Part shown: positions 54,939 to 62,638 of the stretch, piece by piece
How the letters are laid out: each line of letters starts with the position of its first letter
Numbering within the stretch: the first letter of the stretch is position 1
Assembly (NCBI RefSeq): GCF_900604945.1
Contig: NZ_UWPB01000002.1
Coordinates: 744,001 to 808,000, forward strand
Origin: Ruminococcus sp. Marseille-P6503
GTDB taxonomy: Bacteria; Bacillota; Clostridia; Oscillospirales; Ruminococcaceae
Length of the DNA: 64,000 bases
Direction of reading: 5' to 3'
Program-made: the position numbers and the translations under genes
The notes under the pieces: model-generated
Told to the model about the DNA's origin: nothing
The model's input: the letters and a program-made list of their open reading frames with translations, nothing else
Databases searched by the model: none

Positions 54939-55001
54939 GATCTTTCTCCCTTCAGACGGGACTTCCTCGCTTTCAGAAATCTGATTCAAGCCTCAGGTTT
55001 T

Positions 55002-55508
55002 TTAGTCTTTATTTTTTACGCTGTCCATAATTCTCCTGCTGTTCACCGAAAGCCCGTGAGTAATGGCGATAGCTACGGCGTCGGCAGTGTCGTCGGGCTT
55101 GGGGACCGCTTTTAGGCGGAGCATCGTTCTGGTCATTTCCTGAACCTGCTTCTTTTCCGCTCTGCCGTAGCCCGCTATGGAGCATTTTACCTGGAGAGGG
55201 GTATATTCGTAGATAGGTATGTTTTTCTGAATAGCCGGCAGAAGCGTAACGCCTCTCGCCTGAGCCACATCTATAGCGGTTTTTTCATTGGAGTTGAAAA
55301 AAAGCTTTTCTATCCCCATTTCGTCCGGCAGGTAGGTATTTATTATCTCGCACATATCGTCGTAAATCGTTTTAAGGCGTTTGCTGAAAGGCATATCCGC
55401 GCCGGTAGTTATCGCTCCGAAGCTGACGGTGGAAAAGCTTCCTCCGTTGTAATCCACAACTCCGTAGCCTACTATTGCATAGCCAGGGTCTATTCCGAGA
55501 ATCCGCAA
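55002..55508 (-). CDS. ruvC: Crossover junction endodeoxyribonuclease RuvC
   Basis: 168 residues. Resolves Holliday junctions. Acidic active site: Asp in ILGIDPG, Glu in GIEKLFF, Asp pair in PDDTADAVAIA. Start TTG 55508 (MRILGIDPG) lies 5 nt after GGAGGGG; an earlier TTG at 55526 precedes that SD. First gene of the ruv cluster, about 150 nt downstream of the rubredoxin gene. Confidence 0.94.
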   Translation of the reverse strand: MRILGIDPGYAIVGYGVVDYNGGSFSTVSFGAITTGADMPFSKRLKTIYDDMCEIINTYLPDEMGIEKLFFNSNEKTAIDVAQARGVTLLPAIQKNIPIYEYTPLQVKCSIAGYGRAEKKQVQEMTRTMLRLKAVPKPDDTADAVAIAITHGLSVNSRRIMDSVKNKD

Positions 55509-55628
55509 AAAATCCCCTCCGGACAAATTTATTACGTCTTCCGCACATAACGGATATGCGGCGTTTCAATAAATATTATAGCATACGCGCTTACAAAAGT
55601 CAAGCACAAACGTTCACATAAAAGCAAA

Positions 55629-55653
55629 GCCGTTCCGCATAAAGCGAAACGGC
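55629..55653 (-). terminator. Rubredoxin gene terminator
   Basis: A 10-bp stem (55629-55638 with 55644-55653, one G-U pair) has a 5-nt loop. On the minus strand it is followed by TTTGCTTTT. Confidence 0.75.
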
Positions 55654-55660
55654 ATAACGG

Positions 55661-55819
55661 TTATTCAACAGGAGAAAACTGATCCTTTCCTACGCCGCAG
55701 AGCGGGCAGAGAAAATCGTCGGGAACATTCTCCCACTCGGTTCCCGGAGCAACGCCGCTGTCGGGATCTCCAGCCTCGGGATCGTAGATATAGCCGCAGA
55801 TATCGCATACATACTTCAT
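55661..55819 (-). CDS. Rubredoxin
   Basis: 52 residues read directly: [17 protein letters not shown] at the start and [13 protein letters not shown] near the end. The two CxxCG pairs (Cys5, Cys8, Cys38, Cys41) bind one iron. It carries single electrons, typically to rubrerythrin or flavodiiron oxidases for oxygen and peroxide defence in anaerobes. AGGAGG precedes the ATG. It is transcribed alone from a promoter overlapped by an inverted repeat. Confidence 0.95.
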   Translation of the reverse strand: MKYVCDICGYIYDPEAGDPDSGVAPGTEWENVPDDFLCPLCGVGKDQFSPVE

Positions 55820-55857
55820 AGTGCATCCTCCTTGAATTAAGATTTTATCTTCTGACC

Positions 55858-55893
55858 ATACTAGTAGTATATCACATTACTGAAAAAATACAA
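55858..55893 (-). promoter_or_regulatory. Rubredoxin promoter with overlapping operator-like repeat
   Basis: On the minus strand TTGTAT (55893-55888), 16 nt, TATACT (55871-55866). The perfect inverted repeat ATACTA-G-TAGTAT (55858-55870) covers the -10. The regulator is unknown; a redox or peroxide sensor would fit. Confidence 0.55.
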
Positions 55894-56032
55894 GAGATAA
55901 TTTATCATAAGGTCATGGCTTTTTTATGAATCGTGAATTTTGCAAGGCTCCCGGGAGACCCTGCTTAAATTCGGCGTTAAGCGTAAAAGTACATTTTCTT
56001 GTACACAACTAATGATTTTTTCAAAAAAAGTG

Positions 56033-56061
56033 TTGCAATTACATACAAGCTGTGGTATAAT
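56033..56061 (+). promoter_or_regulatory. nrdR promoter
   Basis: TTGCAA (56033-56038), 17 nt, TATAAT (56056-56061). A leader of about 95 nt follows, GC-rich from 56105, with no SD adjacent to the ATG. Confidence 0.75.
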
Positions 56062-56166
56062 AAATAAACAAAAGCACAATATCTGAAGGTCATTTATTTT
56101 ACAGGAAAGGGAGGCGGCCCGTAAAGCCTTGCCGTCTGGAGCGGCTGCTGAGCGCGGCAGTTTTAT

Positions 56167-56625
56167 ATGAGATGTCCGTTTTGCAATTTTGAAGATACGA
56201 AGGTAATAGATTCGCGGCCGAGCGAAGGCAAAAAAAGACGCAGGCGTGAATGTACAAACTGCGGAAGAAGATTTACTACCTATGAGGTTGTGGAAAAGCC
56301 TCTGCTTATGGTATATAAAAAGGACGGAAGCTTTGAGCCCTTCGACAGAATGAAGCTTTTGAAAGGACTTCAGAGCGCGATCAAAAAGCGCCCGGTAAGC
56401 GTTGAAGATATCAACGCGCTTGTGGACGATATAGAGAATACTTACGCCAACGCTATGCAGACCGAAACGACTACCAGCGAGATAGGCGATAAGGTTTTGC
56501 AGGAGCTTAAAAAGCTTGATCACGTCGCCTATGTCCGCTTCGCTTCAGTTTACAAGGATTTCGGCGATGTTGATTCGTTTATCCAGATCATATCGGAGCT
56601 TTCTGATGAAGATAGTTCAAAATAA
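56167..56625 (+). CDS. nrdR: Transcriptional repressor NrdR
   Basis: 152 residues. Zinc ribbon MRCPFC...CTNCGRRF followed by an ATP-cone domain (VYKKDGSFEPFDRMKLLKGL). It represses ribonucleotide reductase genes when dATP is bound. The start is fixed by the conserved MRCPFC although there is no normal SD. Last chromosomal gene before the prophage-like block. Confidence 0.95.
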   Translation: MRCPFCNFEDTKVIDSRPSEGKKRRRRECTNCGRRFTTYEVVEKPLLMVYKKDGSFEPFDRMKLLKGLQSAIKKRPVSVEDINALVDDIENTYANAMQTETTTSEIGDKVLQELKKLDHVAYVRFASVYKDFGDVDSFIQIISELSDEDSSK

Positions 56626-56631
56626 TAATCC

Positions 56632-56668
56632 GGGGCTGCCGTTCAAATTCGGCGGTCCTTTTTATTTT
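56632..56668 (+). terminator. nrdR terminator
   Basis: A 10-bp stem (56632-56641 with 56650-56659, three G-U pairs) has an 8-nt loop and is followed by TTTTATTTT. Confidence 0.75.
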
Positions 56669-56731
56669 GCGGAATTCGCGGCGTTTGTAGCTTGACGCGC
56701 AAAATCAAAAAAACTGACACGCAAAAACGAA

Positions 56732-56779
56732 AAAAAGCAGTGAAATGTTTCAAAAGTTTGGGACAAATCACTGCTTTTT
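56732..56779. terminator. Hairpin at the prophage edge
   Basis: AAAAAGCAGTGA (56732-56743) and TCACTGCTTTTT (56768-56779) are perfect 12-bp inverted repeats with a 24-nt loop and A/T tails on both sides. It is a probable bidirectional terminator closing the prophage late transcript. Confidence 0.7.
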
Positions 56780-56813
56780 AAAATTTAAACGCTGTTATAA
56801 AGTAATAAAAAGG

Positions 56814-57014
56814 CTATTTTAACAGCTTTAAAATATCTGAAATATCACAATTAAGAATTGAGCAAATAGCGTCTAAATGCGAAAATTTGAAACGCTCGGC
56901 TACATTATTGCATAAATCAGAAACGGTTGAGGGTCTGATATGTGCAGCTTTGGCAAGCTCAGCCTGAGTTATGTTGCGCTCATTGAGCAATTGTCTTAAA
57001 TTAATCTTGATCAT
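56814..57014 (-). CDS. Small XRE/Cro-like DNA-binding protein
   Basis: 66 residues, almost entirely a helix-turn-helix domain (LLNERNITQAELAKAAHIRPSTVSDLCN in outline), ending in the ILNCDISDILKL pattern of stand-alone Cro/C1-type regulators. GAGGAGG precedes the ATG. It lies 68 nt after dam at the end of the prophage late genes, unusual for a phage repressor, which normally sits near the integrase. It may regulate the methylase or a host gene. Confidence 0.85.
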   Translation of the reverse strand: MIKINLRQLLNERNITQAELAKAAHIRPSTVSDLCNNVAERFKFSHLDAICSILNCDISDILKLLK

Positions 57015-57082
57015 TGCTTCCTCCTCATACTTTTTTTACGGTACAAATAACAGATTACGTTATTTGTTCTCTAAAAAAAATA

Positions 57083-57820
57083 TTAGAAATTAGTTATTAT
57101 AACCTCCTTAAAGCTGCCGGAACTGAGGCTGTTACTACGCGAAACAGCGGTTATATTATAATCAGCATAAAGGCTGCGTATATAGTCATCATCGTTATAA
57201 GACAATACAAATTTACCTTTAATACGGTGCAATATCAAGCACAGCTTTTCATGATCTGCTTGTGTAAACTTAACGTCGTAATGTTTTTCTGTCGTATGGT
57301 ACGGTGGATCGCAATAAAACAAGGCTTTTGGTCTGTCATAAACTTTTATGAGATCAGCATAGTCCTTATTTTCAATTGTTACTCCAGAAAGCCTGTTTTC
57401 CAAGCTCTTAAAATCATCTGTATCAAGTACCTTTTTATTGCACCCGAAGCTTCGTAACTCTGCACCGTAGCTTGTCTTAATAAGCACAAAAAACATTGCG
57501 GCACGCTGTATGTCCGTAAAACCTCGGCTGTTAATATGATCTTTGCAGTCGAAAAACATCTCTCGACTATTAAGATAGTAGCGTATTTCACGTCTAAGCT
57601 CGTCGCTGTGATATTTTAAGCAGCGGAAAAAGTTGACCAGATCACTGTTAGCGTCGTTGTAAACCTCCAGAGCGGCGTGCTTGTCTTTTGCAAAAAGCAC
57701 CGACCCTCCGCCGCCGAAAACATCAATAAATCTGTCGTAGCTTCTGTCCAGAGGAAACGCCTCGACTATCTTATTTTTCAGCTGACTTTTGCCTCCTATC
57801 CATGGTATTGGACTTTTCAT
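57083..57820 (-). CDS. DNA adenine methylase (D12 class)
   Basis: 245 residues. PWIGGKSQL and FIDVFGGGGSV bind AdoMet, CDPPYH is the catalytic DPPY, and SYNDD follows. This is the Dam/D12 class of N6-adenine methyltransferases. In phages such enzymes protect DNA from host restriction. No restriction endonuclease is adjacent. SD GGAGAG lies upstream. A hairpin at 57854-57880 separates it from the SH3-like gene. Confidence 0.92.
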   Translation of the reverse strand: MKSPIPWIGGKSQLKNKIVEAFPLDRSYDRFIDVFGGGGSVLFAKDKHAALEVYNDANSDLVNFFRCLKYHSDELRREIRYYLNSREMFFDCKDHINSRGFTDIQRAAMFFVLIKTSYGAELRSFGCNKKVLDTDDFKSLENRLSGVTIENKDYADLIKVYDRPKALFYCDPPYHTTEKHYDVKFTQADHEKLCLILHRIKGKFVLSYNDDDYIRSLYADYNITAVSRSNSLSSGSFKEVIITNF

Positions 57821-57853
57821 TCTGCATCTCTCCTTATATAATAGTATAATAAC

Positions 57854-57880
57854 AGCTCCGAGAGCAGTACCCCCGGAGCT
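57854..57880 (-). terminator. Hairpin between the SH3-like gene and dam
   Basis: AGCTCCG (57854-57860) and CGGAGCT (57874-57880) pair around a 13-nt loop. The minus strand continues GTTATTATAC, only a weak U-tract. Confidence 0.5.
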
Positions 57881-57887
57881 GAATTAT

Positions 57888-58133
57888 TTAGTTGATGGGT
57901 TTAAGATAATCAGCAACTATAAAATAATGCTTGCGGTTGATTTTTACTTTGTACCAGATATGACCGTATGCAATGCATTTAAAATTCTTTTGCACTTGGA
58001 TTTTAATGTTATCATCAAGCACTCCGACTATTGAACCTGCTTTGAAATTGCAGTCAGACCGATAGTTGATTCGGGTCGTTGTCATCATTGATATATATGT
58101 AATTTCCTCTGTCTTGACCTTATCTGTATCCAT
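57888..58133 (-). CDS. Small SH3-like protein downstream of the lysin
   Basis: 81 residues. After an N-terminal arm it reads INYRSDCNFKAGSIVGVLD...GHIWYKVKINRKHYFIVADYLKP, the pattern of a bacterial SH3 domain that binds peptidoglycan. No signal peptide. ATG 58133 has AGGAG 7 nt upstream, inside the lysin stop region; an ATG at 58148 overlaps the lysin stop as ATGA. It is probably an accessory wall-binding subunit for the lysin. Confidence 0.65.
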   Translation of the reverse strand: MDTDKVKTEEITYISMMTTTRINYRSDCNFKAGSIVGVLDDNIKIQVQKNFKCIAYGHIWYKVKINRKHYFIVADYLKPIN

Positions 58134-58144
58134 TATATCACTCC

Positions 58145-59029
58145 TCATATGTCGGATTTATTGATCCACCCAGTCACATACAGTCCGGTCGGTGATTTGC
58201 CGCAATTACTCTTTTTGTTTGTAATGCGTATACGATTATTAACTACAGCATTGTCGTAAATGTAATAAGCGCCGCTCTTTTTTACGCCGCTTTTCGCAGT
58301 CGCGGAAACGTACAAGGTCGTATTTTTAAGCGTTATCTGCGTGCCTTTTGTATAAGACTTAGCCGAGGTCTGCGGTTTGGCAGACGATGAGGACGAAGCT
58401 TTCTTAAATCCGTTAAAGCCGCCTTTTTTGATCGTCGTCGGATAGTCAACATAGCAGTAATCGCAGTCAACATTGCCGGATATACCGCTGATTTTACCCG
58501 TGCTGCTGTACTGCCATATACCGTAGCTGCCACTGTAATTGCATTTGCTGTTGTATTCTGCTATCCACAGCGCATACCTCTTAGCCACATTGGCTGAGAT
58601 GTATGTCTGTAAAGGAGAACGGCTTATGTACAGTCCCGAAAAGAATCCCGCTTCCTCCAGCGCGTTACAGAACGCCTTTACTATGCTGTCACAGAAGCTT
58701 CTGCCTTTCGCGAACTGCTTCCGCTCTTCCAAGTCAAAGAAAATCGGCATTTCAAAAGTTTTACCCTTTATTGCGGCAAGACATGATTTTGCTTCCTGCT
58801 TTGCCGCTTCAACGCTGTCCGCATAGCTGTACCAGTACGCTCCGACGTTAAGTCCTGCCGCTTTGGCGTTCTTGTAGTATTCCTCGAAACGCGGATCTAT
58901 CTGCTTAGGATACGCCAAAGCGTTTCCGTAGCCGGCGCGGATTATTACAAAATCAATACCCGCCGCCTTTACTTTTTTGAAGTTTACCTCGCCCTGATAA
59001 TATGATACGTCTATTCCTTTTGTTTTCAT
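58145..59029 (-). CDS. Prophage endolysin, GH25 muramidase with C-terminal SH3-like domain
   Basis: 294 residues. The GH25 domain starts KGIDVSYYQG, with IFFDLEE carrying the catalytic Asp/Glu, and SGLYISRSPLQTYI, ALWIAEYN and GIWQYSS following. It cleaves the MurNAc-GlcNAc bond. A Ser/Ala linker leads to a 65-residue C-terminal domain ending TGLYVTGWINKSDI, an SH3-like wall binder. ATG 59029 has GGAG 10 nt upstream and lies just after the holin stop. Confidence 0.92.
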   Translation of the reverse strand: MKTKGIDVSYYQGEVNFKKVKAAGIDFVIIRAGYGNALAYPKQIDPRFEEYYKNAKAAGLNVGAYWYSYADSVEAAKQEAKSCLAAIKGKTFEMPIFFDLEERKQFAKGRSFCDSIVKAFCNALEEAGFFSGLYISRSPLQTYISANVAKRYALWIAEYNSKCNYSGSYGIWQYSSTGKISGISGNVDCDYCYVDYPTTIKKGGFNGFKKASSSSSAKPQTSAKSYTKGTQITLKNTTLYVSATAKSGVKKSGAYYIYDNAVVNNRIRITNKKSNCGKSPTGLYVTGWINKSDI

Positions 59030-59036
59030 CGTTGTA

Positions 59037-59222
59037 TTACTCCTTAGCATTTGAATTTTTCTGATACTGTGTGCCAAAATAAAATGAAATCACGACAGTA
59101 AACACAGTCAAAAACTGCTCTGCCGATATAGCCTGCTTAACTGCTAAAATGCAGAAAACAACAGTCAGCATAAGCGTTACAATCGACTTTACATTGATTA
59201 ATTTTGCCAGTTTCTGTTTCAT
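59037..59222 (-). CDS. Phage holin
   Basis: 61 residues. Basic N-terminus, two membrane helices (about 14-29 and 37-51) around AISAEQF, and a polar tail: the form of small class II-type holins in Firmicute phages. It lies directly before the lysin, with its start one nt after the preceding gene. It should release the lysin by piercing the membrane. Confidence 0.85.
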   Translation of the reverse strand: MKQKLAKLINVKSIVTLMLTVVFCILAVKQAISAEQFLTVFTVVISFYFGTQYQKNSNAKE

Positions 59223-59223
59223 A

Positions 59224-59643
59224 TCAGTTTACCTCGCTTTCAGTTTCATCCGCGCTCAGCTCGTTTACCGCCGAAGCCGCAGCTTCTCCCTTATCAAGCA
59301 CAAGCCAGTCTACGTAATACGTCCCTGCCGGAAGCGTTGAGGACGGCGCACCGCTCGCGTTCTGCCCCGCGCATATTACAGCGTATATCGAAGCGTTAGT
59401 CGCGCTTGTCTGGTTGTACGTAAGCGTAAGACAATAGTTTAAAAACGGGCTGGGCGCGCCGGCTCGTCTTAATGTCGCCACGATCCTTGTGTTGATAGTC
59501 GGAGTGAACGGCAGGGATAGTTTTTTGTTGATGAGCGACGACGAGCTTGAGCTTGTGATCGTCTCCGTTCCGGAAATAAGCGGCAGCGCCTTCCCTATCG
59601 CCTCGTCTACCTGTTCGCCTGAAAAATTAAGATTGTAACTCAT
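59224..59643 (-). CDS. Small prophage structural protein (tail/baseplate-associated)
   Basis: 139 residues. The start NLNFSGEQVDEAIGKAL is typical of short tail- or fibre-associated proteins encoded before phage lysis genes. The rest (TRIVATLRRAGAPSPFLNYCLTLTY...GTYYVDWLVLD) is predicted beta-rich. ATG 59643 follows GAGGT; an upstream ATG 11 codons earlier lacks an SD. Specific role unknown. Confidence 0.65.
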   Translation of the reverse strand: MSYNLNFSGEQVDEAIGKALPLISGTETITSSSSSSLINKKLSLPFTPTINTRIVATLRRAGAPSPFLNYCLTLTYNQTSATNASIYAVICAGQNASGAPSSTLPAGTYYVDWLVLDKGEAAASAVNELSADETESEVN

Positions 59644-59670
59644 AAAATACCTCGCTTTCATATTTTTGCA

Positions 59671-59698
59671 TTGCAAATTCTTATATTTGTGCTATAAT
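59671..59698 (+). promoter_or_regulatory. Own promoter of the prophage lipoprotein gene
   Basis: TTGCAA (59671-59676), 16 nt, TATAAT (59693-59698), directed against the late genes. It allows expression in the lysogen. Confidence 0.75.
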
Positions 59699-59732
59699 TT
59701 ACTTAAAGTAAATTTTTGATGGGGGACATAAC

Positions 59733-60245
59733 ATGAAAAAACTTCTTACATTCGCGCTTACATTATCTCTCGTCTGCTGTCTTGCCAGCTGCAACAACAG
59801 CAATAACGAGAGCAGTAAGACTTCCGACAGCCAAGCCGCAAAAGCTAACGCGCAGTCAACTACAACGACTACCACGGCAAGTACGACTACCACCACGACA
59901 ACAACTGCGGAAAAGACTACGACAACTACAACAACCGAAAAGACAACCACCACTACGACCACGCCTGAAACGACTACAACAACAGCTCAGACGTTTGATA
60001 CAAGCTATTATAAATACGAATCTTCACAGTTGAAAGTCGCTAAGTATGACATAAGCCTGTATGCCGCACCTGACAAAAGTTCAGAGGTGTTATATAATTC
60101 GACCGAAGGGGCTGTTCTGGAGATAATCGGCGAAGCAAATAACGACTGGGAGGTCGCTTTAGTTGACGGAAATATTGTGTTTGTAGAAAAGTTTGCAATA
60201 AAGGTTTCAACTAAACTTTATACTGCTCCTGTTGATATATATTGA
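59733..60245 (+). CDS. Prophage-borne lipoprotein with Thr-rich linker and SH3-like domain (moron)
   Basis: 170 residues. Signal peptide with lipobox LASC (Cys20), a linker of about 50 residues made mainly of Thr with Glu/Lys/Ala/Pro interruptions, then a domain of about 80 residues (YDISLYAAPDKSSEVLYNSTEG...NNDWEVALVDGNIVFVEKFAIK) of bacterial SH3 type. GGGGGA is 6 nt upstream. It runs against the phage late genes with its own promoter and stops 7 nt before the convergent tail gene. The build is host-like, suggesting a lysogenic-conversion gene. Confidence 0.8.
   Translation: MKKLLTFALTLSLVCCLASCNNSNNESSKTSDSQAAKANAQSTTTTTTASTTTTTTTTAEKTTTTTTTEKTTTTTTTPETTTTTAQTFDTSYYKYESSQLKVAKYDISLYAAPDKSSEVLYNSTEGAVLEIIGEANNDWEVALVDGNIVFVEKFAIKVSTKLYTAPVDIY
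59857..59990 (+). repeat. Low-complexity Thr-codon repeat
   Basis: ACN codons in runs of six to eight, broken by GAAAAG or similar, encode the Thr-rich linker. ACA, ACT, ACC and ACG are mixed, which limits slippage. Confidence 0.85.
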
Positions 60246-60252
60246 TAAAAAA

Positions 60253-62244
60253 TTAATTTTCCAATCCTTCCTTGACAGATATATAGCCGCCGTTCTTTTC
60301 TATTAAAAAATCACTTGCATACACTATACCATCGGTATAGACACTACCCGTTTCAACGTTGATTGTGCAAACTGTAGTTCCATTTTTTTCACAACCTAAT
60401 TGTCCCGCCTGACAATAAAATTTACAACCAGTATTATCGTTCGTAAGCACCCATTGTAGCGGTGAAACCTCGATTGTCCACTCATTGTGCGACAATTTTA
60501 TCAAGCTTGTTTCTTTGTCATCCGTTTCAATGTTAATATTACCGCCTGTAATTTCCGCATTGTTCGATTTAAGACTATTAGCTATAACATCACCTGCGCT
60601 GTCGACCTTAAATTTGCCATTTCCGCAGTTAATATTACCATTCGTTATATTTGCAGAAGTCATAGTAACATTACCGCTTTTATCAACTTTAAATGCGCCG
60701 TTGTCAATAGCGCAGCCGACAAGCTTCAGAAGATTGTTCGCAAATGTCATTGCGCCCCCGCCGAAGCTGAACGTTCCGTCCTCGAGATTGATTTTCGACC
60801 CTGTTTTGTTCGCCTCGGAATAATTTAACGACTGAATAACTATCGCCGACAGTATACCCGTAAGTATCTGCTCGGCGTTTATTCTGCCCTGAATGTCGAT
60901 TGCCGTGTTGATCGGACCGTGTATACCGTCTGTACCGCCGGCAATTCCGTGATTGTTTATCAGCAGAAATTCCTTAGCCTGCTCGATGTCAAGGTTATCC
61001 GTGTAATATGTAGCAACAGGCTGATTGTCAGCATTGAATTTTGTGACTACATATCCGCCCTCGTTGCCGACGATGTAGTCTATAGATTCCTGAAATGCAG
61101 CTTTCAGCTTTTCCTCCGTCGCGTTCAGAGCGGCTGCGACGACTTTTTTTACCTTGCGCATCATGGGACTGCTGTCATTGCCTTTATTGTCGCTGTCCGG
61201 CGTTCCCGTCGCGGAAATATTCGCGCTCAGACCTCCGTCGTAGCTGTACGACATAGACATCAGCGGTACCCGGTAGCTTGTGCCGTCAGCCTTCTGCACA
61301 GTTACAACGTCGAGAATATCCAAGCGTGGATCTCCTAAACGGTGATAGATCGAAAGCGGTCTGTACGGCTTCATAAGATAATTGCTCGCCGCCTTAGCCA
61401 GCAGATTTTGCGTCATGTACGGATTTGTAAACGTCATCGCTCTGCCCGGAATCGCCGTTATGCTCAGCGTTTTGTTTTCATCGACTTTGCAGCTTATCTG
61501 CGATATTTTAATGTCGTTCTGATCCGTTTCCGGCTCGTCGGCTCGTCCGGCTGTGACAGTATAGTCAATGTCCGTCCACGCTTTGTGTATAAGATGTCCC
61601 TCACGGTCTAGCATGGCGCATTTGCCGCCGTCCAGACTGACGCAGTAGCTGAGCATTTCCCGGTAAGTACACTCTTCAAGCGGAGCGTCGATCTTTATCG
61701 GAGCGGAATCTCTGACATATATCTTCTGACCGTCTGCCGTCAATATAGCTTCTCCGTCCTCATCGCAGAGCTGGGAATAATCATACCTCGGGGGAAGTAT
61801 TCCAAGCTTGTTGCATATCTCCAGCTCTACATCGTCGGTAGTTGCCGGAAAGCTTAACGACGACGTATATGTATCGTCAGATTTGTAAAAGCCGTCATGA
61901 GCTTCAACAGTCCATTTTTCACCGTTCTGCTTGCATGACGTCACTTTGTATCGCCCGAAAGGTATTAACTCCTCCTCCAGCTCGCTGAATAAATTTACAG
62001 CGTAAAAATACAGCACAAACGTCTTGCCGCTTATATCCGCCGTAAGTCCTGTGACCTCAGCAGTTATGCTTTGCGAGATAGTGTCACCTGCAATAATGTC
62101 TTTGTTTGCAGTGCTTGCCTGCGTCGTAATCTTAGCGATCCCGTCCGACAGCTCCGTTCCGTCCGCAAACTCCATCACCGCCCGGAACGTTCTGCTGTCA
62201 GACATTATATAGTCCGCGACCTCCTGTGAAACGACCTGATACAT
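60253..62244 (-). CDS. Phage tail-associated (Tal/baseplate) protein
   Basis: 663 residues. The N-terminal 350 residues form a gp27-like tail-hub region (FRAVMEFADGTELSDGIAKIT, IPFGRYKVTSCKQNGEKWTVEAHDGFY, DILDVVTVQKADG). A helical stretch (ATEEKLKAAFQESIDYI) leads to a repetitive beta region with GNINCGNGKFKVDSAGD-type units, typical of tail-fibre shafts. ATG 62244 follows GGAGG by 7 nt. Third in the order tape measure, distal tail, tail-associated protein. Confidence 0.85.
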   Translation of the reverse strand: MYQVVSQEVADYIMSDSRTFRAVMEFADGTELSDGIAKITTQASTANKDIIAGDTISQSITAEVTGLTADISGKTFVLYFYAVNLFSELEEELIPFGRYKVTSCKQNGEKWTVEAHDGFYKSDDTYTSSLSFPATTDDVELEICNKLGILPPRYDYSQLCDEDGEAILTADGQKIYVRDSAPIKIDAPLEECTYREMLSYCVSLDGGKCAMLDREGHLIHKAWTDIDYTVTAGRADEPETDQNDIKISQISCKVDENKTLSITAIPGRAMTFTNPYMTQNLLAKAASNYLMKPYRPLSIYHRLGDPRLDILDVVTVQKADGTSYRVPLMSMSYSYDGGLSANISATGTPDSDNKGNDSSPMMRKVKKVVAAALNATEEKLKAAFQESIDYIVGNEGGYVVTKFNADNQPVATYYTDNLDIEQAKEFLLINNHGIAGGTDGIHGPINTAIDIQGRINAEQILTGILSAIVIQSLNYSEANKTGSKINLEDGTFSFGGGAMTFANNLLKLVGCAIDNGAFKVDKSGNVTMTSANITNGNINCGNGKFKVDSAGDVIANSLKSNNAEITGGNINIETDDKETSLIKLSHNEWTIEVSPLQWVLTNDNTGCKFYCQAGQLGCEKNGTTVCTINVETGSVYTDGIVYASDFLIEKNGGYISVKEGLEN

Positions 62245-62296
62245 TGCGCACCTCCTAAACCTCAACAACGCTGACAGTCATACCTGTAACGTTGCC

Positions 62297-62626
62297 TTAG
62301 TTATCCTTGTATGTGTGAATTGACGACGACGGCAGCGTAGAATAGCAATGCAGCGTTCTGCGCTGACCCGTATCGTCTGTAAAAGTGATATAAAAGAACG
62401 GCTTGCCAAGCTGGGTAAACGCTGAGCGTATCAGCGAAACCTCCGCGTAAGTAAGCGTGTCCCATGATATTGAAAGCGTACCCTTTACCGCTCTGACGTC
62501 GCCGACAAAATTACAGTCGCCGGATCGTCCCGCGTTTTCGCTCCAGATCGCTTCCGGCGTGTATGATATACCGTCCTGAGCCGGAGGCGGAAGCGTTACC
62601 CCGTCAACTATTATGTTGTTGTTCAT
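62297..62626 (-). CDS. Distal tail-like phage protein
   Basis: 109 residues, predicted beta-rich (GTLSISWDTLTYAEVSLIRSAFTQLGKPFFYITFTDDTGQRRTLHCY). By size and position between tape measure and tail-associated protein it fills the distal-tail slot, but it is shorter than classical Dit. SD GGAGGGG precedes the ATG; 12 nt separate it from the tape measure stop. Confidence 0.7.
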   Translation of the reverse strand: MNNNIIVDGVTLPPPAQDGISYTPEAIWSENAGRSGDCNFVGDVRAVKGTLSISWDTLTYAEVSLIRSAFTQLGKPFFYITFTDDTGQRRTLHCYSTLPSSSIHTYKDN

Positions 62627-62638
62627 TATATCCCCTCC

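Noticed and set aside
56626-56813. Prophage attachment site or tRNA target at the left border
   Set aside because: No tRNA-like fold and no repeat partner can be identified because the right border is outside the window.
59857-59990. ACN repeat tract that might suggest a microsatellite phase switch
   Set aside because: Codons are mixed (ACA, ACT, ACC, ACG), so long pure runs prone to slippage are absent; it encodes a Thr-rich linker.
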